Part shown: positions 25,899 through 34,311 of the stretch, in pieces | Layout: every line of letters starts with the position of its first letter | Position numbering within the stretch: the first letter of the stretch is position 1 | Made by a program: the position numbers and the translations under genes | The notes under the pieces: model-generated | What the model was told of the DNA's origin: nothing | What the model saw: the letters and a program-made list of their open reading frames with translations, nothing else | Databases searched by the model: none | NCBI RefSeq assembly: GCF_025362435.1 | Contig: NZ_JANYGL010000146.1 | Span: 1-50,795 of the forward strand | Direction: 5' to 3' | Length of the DNA: 50,795 nucleotides | DNA from: Polymorphobacter sp. | GTDB taxonomy: Bacteria; Pseudomonadota; Alphaproteobacteria; Sphingomonadales; Sphingomonadaceae

Positions 25899-26295
25899 CG
25901 CACGGCCCCCGCTCGCGACACGAGCGCATAAGTTGACAGAGTTGACGTTTTCGGCGCGCGAGCGATGCTTGCGGGGCCGCGCGGAGTGGCGTGGCGGCGG
26001 TTGCTCGCGGCGCTGTCGCGGCGGATCGTGGCGGGACGGTCGTTCATCCGATCACGCTAACGCGCGCAGCGGTGTGTAGGACAGCAAAATCGCGCGCCGC
26101 CTGTGATAGCGATTGCTCCGGCAGGCAGATCGAGGCGCCAATCGCCGGTTGAATGTCACAACCCACGAACATCGCACGGGCTGGTGCCCGGTGACGCTCC
26201 GACGCGGCCGCGACGGGAAGGATGCGATCTTCGAATTCACCGGCGGCGACACCGCGACCGTGGTGTGAGTAAGTTTGGCCTGCGCTAAACGAGCG
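25899..26295. other. Non-coding stretch upstream of hom
   Basis: No gene is firmly supported in this stretch. It holds one copy of the 11-mer TGTAGGACAGC at 26075-26085. A 52-codon open frame at 26113-26268, starting with TTG, reads plausibly at its end (GKDAIFEFTGGDTATVV) and might be the tail of a lost gene, but it lacks a ribosome site. The hom promoter must lie at its left end. Confidence 0.5.
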
Positions 26296-26439
26296 CTATT
26301 TATCGTTCTTTGAGGGCGGCTTCGGAGCCGGAGCCGGTGCTGGGCGCGGGGAATGACCAAAGGCCCCATCTCCGACGACGGAGCCGCTCTTTCTCACCTC
26401 GCTAGGACCACGAGTTTGCTTTTCAGGTTCTTTAGCCAT
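26296..26439 (-). CDS. Small hypothetical protein, Pro/Lys-rich
   Basis: 47 aa starting MAKEPEKQTRGPSEVRKSG and ending in a run of Ala-Pro pairs and PPSKNDK. No domain, membrane segment or signal peptide is seen. No good ribosome site precedes the ATG and base composition is less GC-rich than the neighbours. It is divergent from the broken membrane gene at 26517. I do not recognise it; it may be a real small cytoplasmic protein of the inserted block or a chance frame. Confidence 0.3.
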   Translation of the reverse strand: MAKEPEKQTRGPSEVRKSGSVVGDGAFGHSPRPAPAPAPKPPSKNDK

Positions 26440-26516
26440 AACTATTTGTGTACTAACTAAAGTATATGATTGCCAGCTTGATTTCGCAACTGAAGCCTCA
26501 TCGAGTCGAGGTTTTA

Positions 26517-26999
26517 ATGATCGTAGTAGCGGAATCAGAGGCGAGGGTGCTTGCTCAGCTTGAAATTGCGGCCGCAGCAGATCAGCGTTCGCTAACATTT
26601 TCCGGATTTACGATCGCAGCAACAACAGCGGCGAGCACTGGCTTCCTTTATCTGATCGAGACACAAAGTCAGAAGGCGTGGCTTTTTGTAGGGGTTTTGA
26701 TCCTCGCATTTGGCTTACTGATCTCAACAGGCTGCGCATTATACAGCGTTTGGGCGAGAGGCTATTTTCCACCAGGCTCCAAACCCTCAAATTGGGTCTC
26801 AGCAAATTAGGCGAACGGCTCTTCTGGAGGTCGGCGTTTGAAAGACGCCCTTTTGGAGCAGTGTCACTGTCTAGAACTATCTATTGAGCGAAATGCCCTC
26901 GTAGCGAAAACCGTAGGTAGGTGGTTTAATCGATCAATGCTTATTGCGTTCGCAAGTGTCAGCATCGCGATTGTCGTAGTAGTAGCGAAGCCCTATTAA
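26517..26999 (+). pseudogene. Small membrane protein gene interrupted by an in-frame TAG
   Basis: From the ATG at 26517 (CGAGG upstream) the frame reads ESEARVLAQLEIAAAADQRS, two membrane helices and PPGSKPSNWVSAN, then TAG at 26808-26810. The same frame goes on without another stop for 62 codons: RRLKDALLEQCHCLELSIERNALVAK and a third hydrophobic helix, to TAA at 26997-26999. The pattern (Gln/Ala-rich lead, two helices, W, a coiled region with two Asn, last helix) resembles one full-length protein of about 160 aa. I read it as a nonsense mutation; a sequencing error or readthrough is possible. Function unknown. Codon use is poorer in GC than in the flanks. Confidence 0.6.
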
Positions 27000-27002
27000 T
27001 CT

Positions 27003-28211
27003 CTAGCCCGCCTTCTTCGCCCCGGTGTTGACGCCCATCGACTGGAGATAGCGCTTCACCCCGCGCGCCGCCTGGCGGATGCGGTGCTCGTTCTCGACCA
27101 GCGCGATGCGGACGAAGCCCTCGCCTTCCTCGCCGAAGCCGGTGCCGGGGGCGACCGCGACTTGGGCGTGGGTCAGCAACTGCTTGGTGAATTCGAGGCT
27201 GCCGAGGTGGGCGAGTGCGGGCGGGATCGGGGTCCAGGCGAACATGCTCGCGCGCGGCACCGGGATGTCCCAGCCGGCGCGGCCGAAGCTTTCGATCAGG
27301 ACGTCGCGGCGGGCGCGGTACAGCGCGCGATGTTCGGCAATGCAGTCCTGCGGGCCGTTGAGCGCCGCGACCGCCGCCGCCTGGATCGGCGTGAACGCAC
27401 CATAATCGAGGTACGACTTGACCCGGGTCAGCGCGGCGATCAACGTCGGGTTGCCGACCGCGAAGCCGATCCGCCACCCCGCCATCGAATAGGTCTTCGA
27501 CATCGAAGTGAACTCGACCGCGACATCCTTGCCCCCCGGCACCTGGAGGATCGACGGTGTCGGCGGCCCGTCGAAGTAGATTTCGGCATAGGCGAGGTCG
27601 CTGATCACCCAGATGTTGTGCGCCTTGGCAAAGGCGACGACCTGTTCGTAGAACGCGAGGTCGACCGTTTCCGCAGTCGGGTTCGACGGATAGCCCATCA
27701 CCAGCACCGTCGGCTTGGGCACGGTGTAGCGCATCGCGTGCTCGAGCTTGACAAAGAAGTCCGGCCCCGGCGACGCCGGGATCGAACGGATTGTGCAGCC
27801 GGCAATGATGAAGCCGAACATGTGGATCGGGTACGACGGGTTCGGCGCGAGGATGACGTCGCCCGGCGCGGTGATTGCCTGCGCGAGGTTCGCCAGCCCC
27901 TCCTTCGAGCCGAGCGTGACGACGACCTCGGTCTCGGGGTCGACCTCGACGCCGAAGCGCCGCAGGTAATACGCCGCCTGCGCCCTGCGCAGCCCGGGGA
28001 TGCCCTTCGACGCCGAATAACCGTGGGCGTCGGGCTTGGCCGCGACCTCCGCCAGCTTGGCGATGACGTGGGCGGGGGGCGGCGAGTCGGGGTTGCCCAT
28101 GCCGAGGTCGACGATATCCTCGCCCCGCCCCCGCGCCGCTGCCTTCATCGCGTTGACTTCGGCGAAGACGTACGGCGGCAGGCGGCGGATGCGGTAGAAT
28201 TCGTCGGTCAT
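27003..28211 (-). CDS. alaC: Alanine-type aminotransferase, class I/II PLP enzyme
   Basis: 402 aa fold-type I aminotransferase. The PLP lysine is K239 in SMSKTYSMAGWRIG, with the GYPSNPT motif at 173-179. It is close to the AlaC/AatC group (glutamate-pyruvate transaminase), which is often annotated as LL-diaminopimelate aminotransferase. Its usual partner downstream is hom, as here apart from the inserted block, so it supplies amino groups for amino-acid synthesis. The ATG follows GGAGACGACC. Its stop is 3 bases from the end of the broken membrane gene on the other strand. Confidence 0.92.
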   Translation of the reverse strand: MTDEFYRIRRLPPYVFAEVNAMKAAARGRGEDIVDLGMGNPDSPPPAHVIAKLAEVAAKPDAHGYSASKGIPGLRRAQAAYYLRRFGVEVDPETEVVVTLGSKEGLANLAQAITAPGDVILAPNPSYPIHMFGFIIAGCTIRSIPASPGPDFFVKLEHAMRYTVPKPTVLVMGYPSNPTAETVDLAFYEQVVAFAKAHNIWVISDLAYAEIYFDGPPTPSILQVPGGKDVAVEFTSMSKTYSMAGWRIGFAVGNPTLIAALTRVKSYLDYGAFTPIQAAAVAALNGPQDCIAEHRALYRARRDVLIESFGRAGWDIPVPRASMFAWTPIPPALAHLGSLEFTKQLLTHAQVAVAPGTGFGEEGEGFVRIALVENEHRIRQAARGVKRYLQSMGVNTGAKKAG

Positions 28212-28253
28212 GGTCGTCTCCGGGCCCGGCCGTAACCGGGCCGGAGGATGAAG

Positions 28254-28589
28254 TTACTTGGGCGTGGCGTCGCTTGCGGGAGCATCGCCCGTCGTCATCG
28301 TCGACGTCATCACCTTGTGATGCATCATGTGCTTGCCGCCAACCTTGCGGTGCATCGCCATGCCGTTGCCGGCGGGCATCGAGCCGGCGTTATCGCTGGC
28401 ACGGTCGCCGACGCCACCCGACTTCATCGCCTGGTCGGCCGACATCGCCCGAGGATTGTTCGCGCCCTGGTCGCATGAATCGTGGACCGTCGCCGAGCAC
28501 TTGGGGAGTGCACCCGTTGCCATCTGTGCCGCCGCAGGGGCCGCAATCGCCAGCGTCAAGGCACCGAAAGCGAACATCGTCTTGATCAT
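28254..28589 (-). CDS. Small exported His/Met-rich protein
   Basis: 111 aa from the second ATG (28589), which has better spacing from AGGGAGC than the first at 28595. Signal peptide 1-21 (APAAAQ). The mature part has two cysteines (KCSATVHDSCDQG) and a tail with HRKVGGKHMMHHKVM. I know no family for it. His and Met clustering suggests binding of copper or another metal in the periplasm, which is inference. It ends 42 bases before the start of alaC and is divergent from phaC. Confidence 0.65.
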   Translation of the reverse strand: MIKTMFAFGALTLAIAAPAAAQMATGALPKCSATVHDSCDQGANNPRAMSADQAMKSGGVGDRASDNAGSMPAGNGMAMHRKVGGKHMMHHKVMTSTMTTGDAPASDATPK

Positions 28590-28711
28590 AATCATTGCTC
28601 CCTATGCTCGCGGCGTCGATGTCGCTGAGCAAGCGTTGCTATATACCGGCGAAGCAAGCGCGCAAAGCGGGTTGGCGCGCAGCCCGCGATGTGTCTTCTT
28701 GGGGAGTGAGC

Positions 28712-30460
28712 ATGACCATCGACCAGACCGACCCCCGCCACCTCGCGCGGTGGACCGACGCCCTGACGCGCGGCCAGGCGATGATGCAGGCCTTCGTCGC
28801 GGCGCAGGCGGGCAAGCCGCTCGCCGCCGAGGACCCGCTCGGGCTGGCGGCGACGTGGACCGCGGTAGCGACCGCTGCCGCCACCGACCCGGCCAAGCTG
28901 ATGACGGCGCAGCTCAAATTCATGACCGACAGCATGGCGCTGTGGACCGCGTTCCTCACCGGCAAGCCCGACGACAGCCCGGTGGCGAAGGTCGCCGACA
29001 AGCGCTTCGCCGCTCCGGCGTGGCACGAGCAGCCGGTGTTCGATTTCATCCGCCAGTCGTACCTGCTGGCGTCGGACTTCGTGATGAAGGCGACCGGCGA
29101 CCTCGACGGGCTCGACCCGCAGGCCAAGGCCAAGGCGCTGTTCCACACCCGCCAGATCGTCGACGCGATGAGCCCGGCGAATTTTCCGCTGACCAACCCC
29201 GAGGTCCTCGCCGCGACCGAGGCGAGCGGCGGCGACAACCTGCTCAAGGGGCTCGAGCACATGCTCGACGACATGCAGCGCGGGCGGATGCGGATGACCG
29301 ACGAGACCGCGTTCGCGGTCGGGCGCGACGTCGCCGCCACCCCGGGGAAGGTCGTCTTCGAGAACCGGCTGTTCCAGCTGATCCAGTACGCCCCGGCGAC
29401 CGAAACGGTGTTCGCGACGCCGCTGGTGATCTTCCCGCCGTGGATCAACAAGTTCTACATCCTCGACCTGACGCCCGAGAAAAGCTTCATCCGCTGGGCG
29501 GTCGAGCAGGGGCTGACGGTGTTCGTCGTGTCGTGGAAGAACGCCGACGCGACCACCGCCGACGTCACGCTCGACACCTACGTCGCCGAGGGGCAGCTGA
29601 CCGCGATCGCGCGGGTGCTCGACGCGACCGGCGCCGACAGCGTCAACGCCATCGGCTACTGCGTCGCCGGGACGGTGCTCGCGGCGACGCTGGCGCTGCT
29701 CGAGGCGAAAGGCGAGGCGTCGAAGGTGGCGAGCGCGACCTTCTTCACCGCGCAGATCGACTTCGCCGACGCCGGCGACCTCAGCGTCTTCGTCGACGAT
29801 GCCAGCCTCGCGACGGTCGAGAAGAATAGCGCCACGACCGGCTTCACCGACGGCCGGGTGATGGCGGCGACCTTCAACATGCTCCGCTCGAACGACCTGA
29901 TCTGGGGCTATGTCGTCAACAACTACCTGCTCGGGAAGGACTATTTCCCGTTCGACCTGCTCTACTGGAACAGCGACGCGACCAACGTCCCGGCGTGCTG
30001 GCACCTGAGCTATCTCAAGGACATGTATCGCGACAATCTGCTGGTCAAACCCGGCGGGATCGAGGTCGCGGGGGTTCCGATCGACCTGAGAACGGTCCGG
30101 ACGCCGAGCTACATCCAGTCGGGCCGCGACGACCACATCGCCCCGGCGAACTCGGTCTACAAGATGACCCAGGTCTTCACCGGCCCGCTGCGCTTCATCC
30201 TTGCGGGTTCGGGCCACATCGCCGGCGTGGTCAACCCGCCGTCGCTCAAGAAGTACCAGTACTGGACCAACGACACCCTGCCGCCGACGCTGACGGAGTT
30301 CGTTGCCGGTGCGGTCGAGACCAAGGGCAGCTGGTGGCCCGACTGGCTGGCATGGCTGACGCCGAAGTCGGGCGCGCAGGTGCCGGCGCGGGTGCCCGGA
30401 GACGGGGCGCTCAAGGTGATCGAGGATGCGCCGGGGCGGTATGTGCAGGAGCGTATCTAA
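28712..30460 (+). CDS. phaC: Class I polyhydroxyalkanoate synthase
   Basis: 582 aa from the ATG at 28712 (GGGGAG upstream). The catalytic triad is readable: C317 in IGYCVAG (lipase-like box), D474 in SGRDDHIAP and H502 in AGSGHIAG. These sit at nearly the same numbers as in the well-known Cupriavidus enzyme. It polymerises (R)-3-hydroxyacyl-CoA into storage granules. No phaA, phaB or phasin is beside it; the next gene, 19 bp away, is an ICL/PEP-mutase family enzyme on the same strand. Confidence 0.95.
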   Translation: MTIDQTDPRHLARWTDALTRGQAMMQAFVAAQAGKPLAAEDPLGLAATWTAVATAAATDPAKLMTAQLKFMTDSMALWTAFLTGKPDDSPVAKVADKRFAAPAWHEQPVFDFIRQSYLLASDFVMKATGDLDGLDPQAKAKALFHTRQIVDAMSPANFPLTNPEVLAATEASGGDNLLKGLEHMLDDMQRGRMRMTDETAFAVGRDVAATPGKVVFENRLFQLIQYAPATETVFATPLVIFPPWINKFYILDLTPEKSFIRWAVEQGLTVFVVSWKNADATTADVTLDTYVAEGQLTAIARVLDATGADSVNAIGYCVAGTVLAATLALLEAKGEASKVASATFFTAQIDFADAGDLSVFVDDASLATVEKNSATTGFTDGRVMAATFNMLRSNDLIWGYVVNNYLLGKDYFPFDLLYWNSDATNVPACWHLSYLKDMYRDNLLVKPGGIEVAGVPIDLRTVRTPSYIQSGRDDHIAPANSVYKMTQVFTGPLRFILAGSGHIAGVVNPPSLKKYQYWTNDTLPPTLTEFVAGAVETKGSWWPDWLAWLTPKSGAQVPARVPGDGALKVIEDAPGRYVQERI

Positions 30461-30479
30461 ACGCGGGGGAGAGAAGATC

Positions 30480-31229
30480 ATGCCGACGGCGGCCGAAAAG
30501 CGCGCGACCTTTCGCAAGCTGCACGACAGCGGCTTCTTTGTCGTTCCCAATGCGTGGGACGCAGGGAGTGCCGTCCGGCTGACCAGGCTCGGCTTCGTTG
30601 CGATTGCTTCGACGAGCGCTGGTGCCGCGTGGGCGGCCGGCAAGGACGACGGAGACCTGACCCGCGACGAGGTCCTCGCGCATTTGCGGCTGCTCGTCGC
30701 GGCCACCGATCTGCCGGTGAACGCGGACTTCGAGAACGGCTTCGCCGACGCGCCGGAAGCCGTGGGCGCGAATGTCGCGATGGCGGTCGCAACCGGGGTT
30801 GCGGGTGTCTCGATCGAAGACTGGTCGGCGGGCGCGATGTACGAGCTGCCGCTGGCGGTCGACCGCATCGCCGCCGCACGCGAGTCGATCGACCGCGTCG
30901 ACCCTGCGGTCATGCTGATCGGCCGAAACGAGAATTTCCGCGTGCCCGGCATGTCGGCCGCGGACAGTATCGCGCGTGCCGTCGCTTACGCCGATGCCGG
31001 GGCCGACTGCCTGTTCGTGCCGTTCATTCTCGACGATGGCGTGATCGCCGAACTGGTCGCCGCGGTCGCGCCCAAGCCGGTCAACGTCGTCGTCGGCGAC
31101 TACGCGCTGATCGCGGGGCTGGCATCGCTGGGCGTCAGGAGATGCAGCGTCGGTGGCAGCCTCGCGGCGAAAAGCTGGGCGGCTTTCGATGCCGCCGCGC
31201 AATCGTTGAAGGCCGCGCTACCCGGCTGA
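30480..31229 (+). CDS. Isocitrate lyase/PEP mutase family protein
   Basis: 249 aa TIM-barrel protein. Family features: FVVPNAWDAGSAVRL at the N-terminus, the SAGAAWAAGKDDGD loop, NADFENGF (metal-binding acidic cluster) and GVSIEDWS. Homologues are often annotated as carboxyvinyl-carboxyphosphonate phosphorylmutase, but most have lyase or oxaloacetase-type activity on 2- or 3-carbon acids. The start at 30480 follows GGGGGAGAG. It is probably co-transcribed with phaC. Substrate not known. Confidence 0.85.
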   Translation: MPTAAEKRATFRKLHDSGFFVVPNAWDAGSAVRLTRLGFVAIASTSAGAAWAAGKDDGDLTRDEVLAHLRLLVAATDLPVNADFENGFADAPEAVGANVAMAVATGVAGVSIEDWSAGAMYELPLAVDRIAAARESIDRVDPAVMLIGRNENFRVPGMSAADSIARAVAYADAGADCLFVPFILDDGVIAELVAAVAPKPVNVVVGDYALIAGLASLGVRRCSVGGSLAAKSWAAFDAAAQSLKAALPG

Positions 31230-31235
31230 CGCGCC

Positions 31236-31760
31236 TTAGCGCCGCGGTCCCATCCCCGGCATCACCGGCGGGGGCGGGCGTGACCGGTCGCGGCGGGGCA
31301 GCTGTGCCTGGTACGCGATCGCGCAATGTTCGGTGCAGTATGGGAAGCCGGTCTGGGCTGCCTTGCCGCAGAAGTGGAAGTCGGTTTCGCCCGGGTGGCC
31401 GATGGGCCACTTGCAAACCTTCTCGCTCAAATCGAGCAGGGTGGTCTTCGCCGGCTTGGCCGGGGCGGTCGGGCGGGCCGGGCGCTTCGGCGCGGCGCGC
31501 GGCGCAACGACGGCGGCGATCGCTTCACCGGCGGCCCCGATCACCCCCTCGACCGCGGCGACGACACCGTCGACCAGATCCTCGACGATCTCGCCGACCT
31601 TGACCGGCGACGGGCGCGCTTCAAGGCCGAGGCGGTGGGCCTTGCCGATGACGGCGTTGCGGGTGACACCCTCGCCGAGCGCCTCGGCGATCTGGCTCGC
31701 CGTCATGCCCGACTCCCAGCTGGTGCGGAGCAGAGCGATCCGTTCGTCGGTCCATGACAT
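31236..31760 (-). CDS. gcrA: GcrA cell cycle regulator
   Basis: 174 aa. The N-terminal helix-turn-helix begins MSWTDERIALLRTSWESG, with the family pattern SQIAEALGEGVTRNAVIGKAHRLGL. A long Ala/Pro linker leads to a C-terminal domain with CKWPIGHPG, FCG, PYCTEHC, which contacts sigma-70. GcrA activates methylation-sensitive promoters in the alphaproteobacterial cell cycle with CcrM and CtrA. The start at 31760 is set by homology; a longer frame adds 17 residues. It converges with the ICL/PEPM gene with a 6-bp gap. Confidence 0.95.
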   Translation of the reverse strand: MSWTDERIALLRTSWESGMTASQIAEALGEGVTRNAVIGKAHRLGLEARPSPVKVGEIVEDLVDGVVAAVEGVIGAAGEAIAAVVAPRAAPKRPARPTAPAKPAKTTLLDLSEKVCKWPIGHPGETDFHFCGKAAQTGFPYCTEHCAIAYQAQLPRRDRSRPPPPVMPGMGPRR

Positions 31761-31847
31761 CGGGTGAGCTATTCCTTCCTTGCCCGCGAGCGCGGGTGAG
31801 CGTCGGTCCACCTTGCGGCGGATAGGGCCCGCGCGCTAAAGCGAGCC

Positions 31848-32678
31848 ATGCTCGATAAAACCACCTTGCCGGGAGTCGCCCGCGAACCCGGCGTGACCGT
31901 AATTCCGGGAGTCAACTGGCAGGGCCTGCAGACCCTCTATCTGAAGGAAGTCCGCCGCTTTTTCAAGGTGCAGCTCCAGACGGTCTGGGCTCCGGCGATC
32001 ACGACGCTGCTTTTCCTTGTGATTTTCGCCCTCGCGCTTGGCCGGGGGCGGACCAGTGTGATGGGCGTGCCGTACGCCGACTTCCTCGGCCCCGGGCTGA
32101 TCGTCATGGGGATGATCCAGAACAGCTTCGCCAACACCTCGTCGTCGCTGCTGATCGGCAAGGTCCAGGGAACGATCGTCGACGTGCTGATGCCGCCACT
32201 GTCGTCGAGCGAGCTGCTCGTCGCGTGGGTCGGCGGGGCGGTGACGCGGGCGTGGCTGGTCGGGAGCGCGATCTACGTCATCATGCTGATCGCGCCCGGG
32301 GTCGACGTGCCGATCAACAACTTGGCCGTCGTCCTTTATTTCGGGACGATGGGGGCAGTGATGCTCGCGCTGCTCGGCATCCTTACCGGCATCTGGGCCG
32401 ACAAGTTCGACCACGCCGCCGCGGTGACCAACTTCGTCGTCCAGCCGCTGACCTTGTTGTCGGGGACCTTCTACGCAATCGACCGGGTGTCGCCGGTGAT
32501 GCGGACGCTGAGCCACGCCAACCCGTTCTTCTACATCATCGACGGCTTCCGCTACGGCTTCCTCGGAGTGTCCGACGGGCTTGCCGGCCAAGGCGCACTG
32601 GTGCTGCTGCTGGTCGACGTCGCTTTGTGGTACCTCGCCTTCCGCCTGCTCAAGTCGGGCTGGCGGCTCAAGAACTAG
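31848..32678 (+). CDS. ABC-2 type transporter permease
   Basis: 276 aa with six hydrophobic segments and the ABC-2 signature near the end (LSGTFYAIDRVSPVMRTLSHANPFFYIIDGFRYGFLG). It is the YadH/NodJ type of single-permease exporter for lipids, polysaccharides or drugs. The matching ATPase is not adjacent: gcrA is upstream and the downstream gene is on the other strand. Its stop overlaps the stop of the DUF2125 gene. The substrate cannot be told. Confidence 0.9.
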   Translation: MLDKTTLPGVAREPGVTVIPGVNWQGLQTLYLKEVRRFFKVQLQTVWAPAITTLLFLVIFALALGRGRTSVMGVPYADFLGPGLIVMGMIQNSFANTSSSLLIGKVQGTIVDVLMPPLSSSELLVAWVGGAVTRAWLVGSAIYVIMLIAPGVDVPINNLAVVLYFGTMGAVMLALLGILTGIWADKFDHAAAVTNFVVQPLTLLSGTFYAIDRVSPVMRTLSHANPFFYIIDGFRYGFLGVSDGLAGQGALVLLLVDVALWYLAFRLLKSGWRLKN

Positions 32679-33625
32679 CGCAACAGCGGACACGGCGGGA
32701 GCTGGGCGCGGACCGCGGTCGGCGCCCCCGGCGGCGGAGCGCCGACGGTGAACGCCCCCGGCGTACCGCCGAACGCCAGCCGCACCGGGTTGCGCAGGCG
32801 CTGCTCGGCGGGCGCGCGGGTCGCACCGAACGCCGCGGCGACACTCGCCGGGCAGACCGTCGTGATTGTCCCGGTCAGGCGGAGCGTACCCGCGACGGGA
32901 ACCGCGCTCGCCGCCATCCGCAGCACCTCGCCGCTGGCATCCGCGAGGGTCAGGGAGCGCACCTCGACCGTGCCTCCCGCCGCCCAGCCCGAATAATCGC
33001 GCAGCCGCGAGGTCGCGGTGACGGCGAAGTCGGCGGTGAGCGCCAGTGGTGCCCCCTGCCCGATCCGCACGCCGGTCCCGGCAAGCACGACCTGCGCCTG
33101 CTGCGGCGGGGTCGCCGCCCACGCCTCGTTCGACCGCGGCTTGATCTCGCGAAAATGGACCTCGAAGCTGTCGGCGGTGACCGGCGCCGCGAACAGCCCG
33201 GTCGTCGCGCGAACGGTGGTGAAGACGTTCGACTGGCGGACGATCAGCCCGGCGGCGATGTGCAGGCTTGATTCAGCCGAGGCGGCGGCGATGTGCGCGG
33301 TGACGTCGTGCAGCGCCGGAATCGCGACGTCGACCTCGGGACTGGCGGTGCGGATGACGGTGAGGTCGCGCTGCCACGGCCCGCGGTTGACGATCGCGCT
33401 GGCGGCGTGGAGCGAGGTCTTGACTGCCCCGGAAAGCGTGATCGCGGGCGCGGCGACGTTGCCCTCCATCCGATAGGGGAAGCCGCCGATGCTGACGCTC
33501 GCCCCCGGCACGACGGCCGTGATGTCGGCGCGGAGCACGTCGCGCCATCCCGACCAGTAATGCCAATAGACCGTGCCGCCGAGCGCGAGCGGGACGATCG
33601 TCAGCCAGAGAGGAACGCGCTTCAC
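32675..33625 (-). CDS. DUF2125 domain protein, inner-membrane anchored
   Basis: 316 aa. It starts with GTG at 33625, overlapping the stop of the acyltransferase gene (GTGA). One N-terminal helix (VPLWLTIVPLALGGTVYWHYW) precedes a beta-rich domain with GASVSIGGFPYRMEG, typical of DUF2125, an alphaproteobacterial envelope family of unknown function. It is the last gene of the mltG-ydcF-plsC run, which suggests an envelope lipid or peptidoglycan link. Confidence 0.85.
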   Translation of the reverse strand: MKRVPLWLTIVPLALGGTVYWHYWSGWRDVLRADITAVVPGASVSIGGFPYRMEGNVAAPAITLSGAVKTSLHAASAIVNRGPWQRDLTVIRTASPEVDVAIPALHDVTAHIAAASAESSLHIAAGLIVRQSNVFTTVRATTGLFAAPVTADSFEVHFREIKPRSNEAWAATPPQQAQVVLAGTGVRIGQGAPLALTADFAVTATSRLRDYSGWAAGGTVEVRSLTLADASGEVLRMAASAVPVAGTLRLTGTITTVCPASVAAAFGATRAPAEQRLRNPVRLAFGGTPGAFTVGAPPPGAPTAVRAQLPPCPLLR

Positions 33626-34311
33626 AAGACGTTCAACGCATTGATCGCGGTGTGGACCCGTGCCTCGATCGCCGGGCGGTCGAGCCCGGCGGGGATCGGC
33701 TCGCCGACGCGGAAGGTGACGACCCCGGCGTGCTTGACGAAGCCCTTCGGCCAGCACCGCCCCGAATCGCAGGCGATCGGGACCAGTGGCAGCTTGAGCG
33801 CGCGGTACAGCCCGGCAAGCCCGGCGCGGAGTTCGGGCGCGTCGCCGATCGCGGTACGCGTGCCCTCGGGGAAAATCACCACCGGGCGGTCGGCCGCCTT
33901 GGCGAAATTGGCTGCCTTGAGCATCGCCCGCAACGCCGTCGCCGAGCCCGCGCGGTCGACCGGGATGACGCCATGCGCGCGCGCCGCGGTCCCCCAGACC
34001 GGGATACCGAGGAGCTCCGCCTTGAGCACGACCGCCGGACGCTGGAACAGCCACAGGACGAGGATCGTCTCGTACGCCGCCTGGTGCTTGATCGCGACGA
34101 GCCCGGCGTGATTTGGCACCGTCCCCTCGACCCGCCAGCGGATGCCGAGCAGCCAGCGCGTCGTCAGCGCGAACCACCCCGACCACAGCCGCGCACCGGC
34201 GATCACCCCGGCGGGGGCGATGAAGCCGACGAGCATCGCGCCGACGACGATCGGCACCGAGCCGAGGTAGAAGATCAGCGCGAAGACGGCCGAGCGGACG
34301 AAGGCGATCAT
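33622..34311 (-). CDS. 1-acyl-sn-glycerol-3-phosphate acyltransferase family
   Basis: 229 aa PlsC-type acyltransferase. One or two N-terminal membrane helices, then the catalytic H76-x4-E81 in KHQAAYET and FPEGTRT at 147-153. The usual motif is H-x4-D; Glu in this position is a common variant in this subfamily. It should acylate lysophosphatidic acid or a related lysolipid at the inner membrane. It overlaps both neighbours by 4 bp and comes shortly after the fab genes, so it is well placed to use new acyl-ACP or acyl-CoA. Confidence 0.9.
   Translation of the reverse strand: MIAFVRSAVFALIFYLGSVPIVVGAMLVGFIAPAGVIAGARLWSGWFALTTRWLLGIRWRVEGTVPNHAGLVAIKHQAAYETILVLWLFQRPAVVLKAELLGIPVWGTAARAHGVIPVDRAGSATALRAMLKAANFAKAADRPVVIFPEGTRTAIGDAPELRAGLAGLYRALKLPLVPIACDSGRCWPKGFVKHAGVVTFRVGEPIPAGLDRPAIEARVHTAINALNVL

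Noticed and set aside
26113-26268. 52-codon plus-strand frame in the hom-alaC gap
   Set aside because: The end looks somewhat protein-like, but it has a TTG start, no ribosome site and no recognised family. Kept only as a possible gene tail.
28592-30952. Minus-strand open frame of 786 codons opposite phaC
   Set aside because: It is the mirror of a strongly supported gene in GC-rich DNA, is rich in Arg, Ala and Val pairs and has no family motif. Long antisense frames of this type also lie opposite manD, uxaC, GH2, GH31 and the MFS gene.
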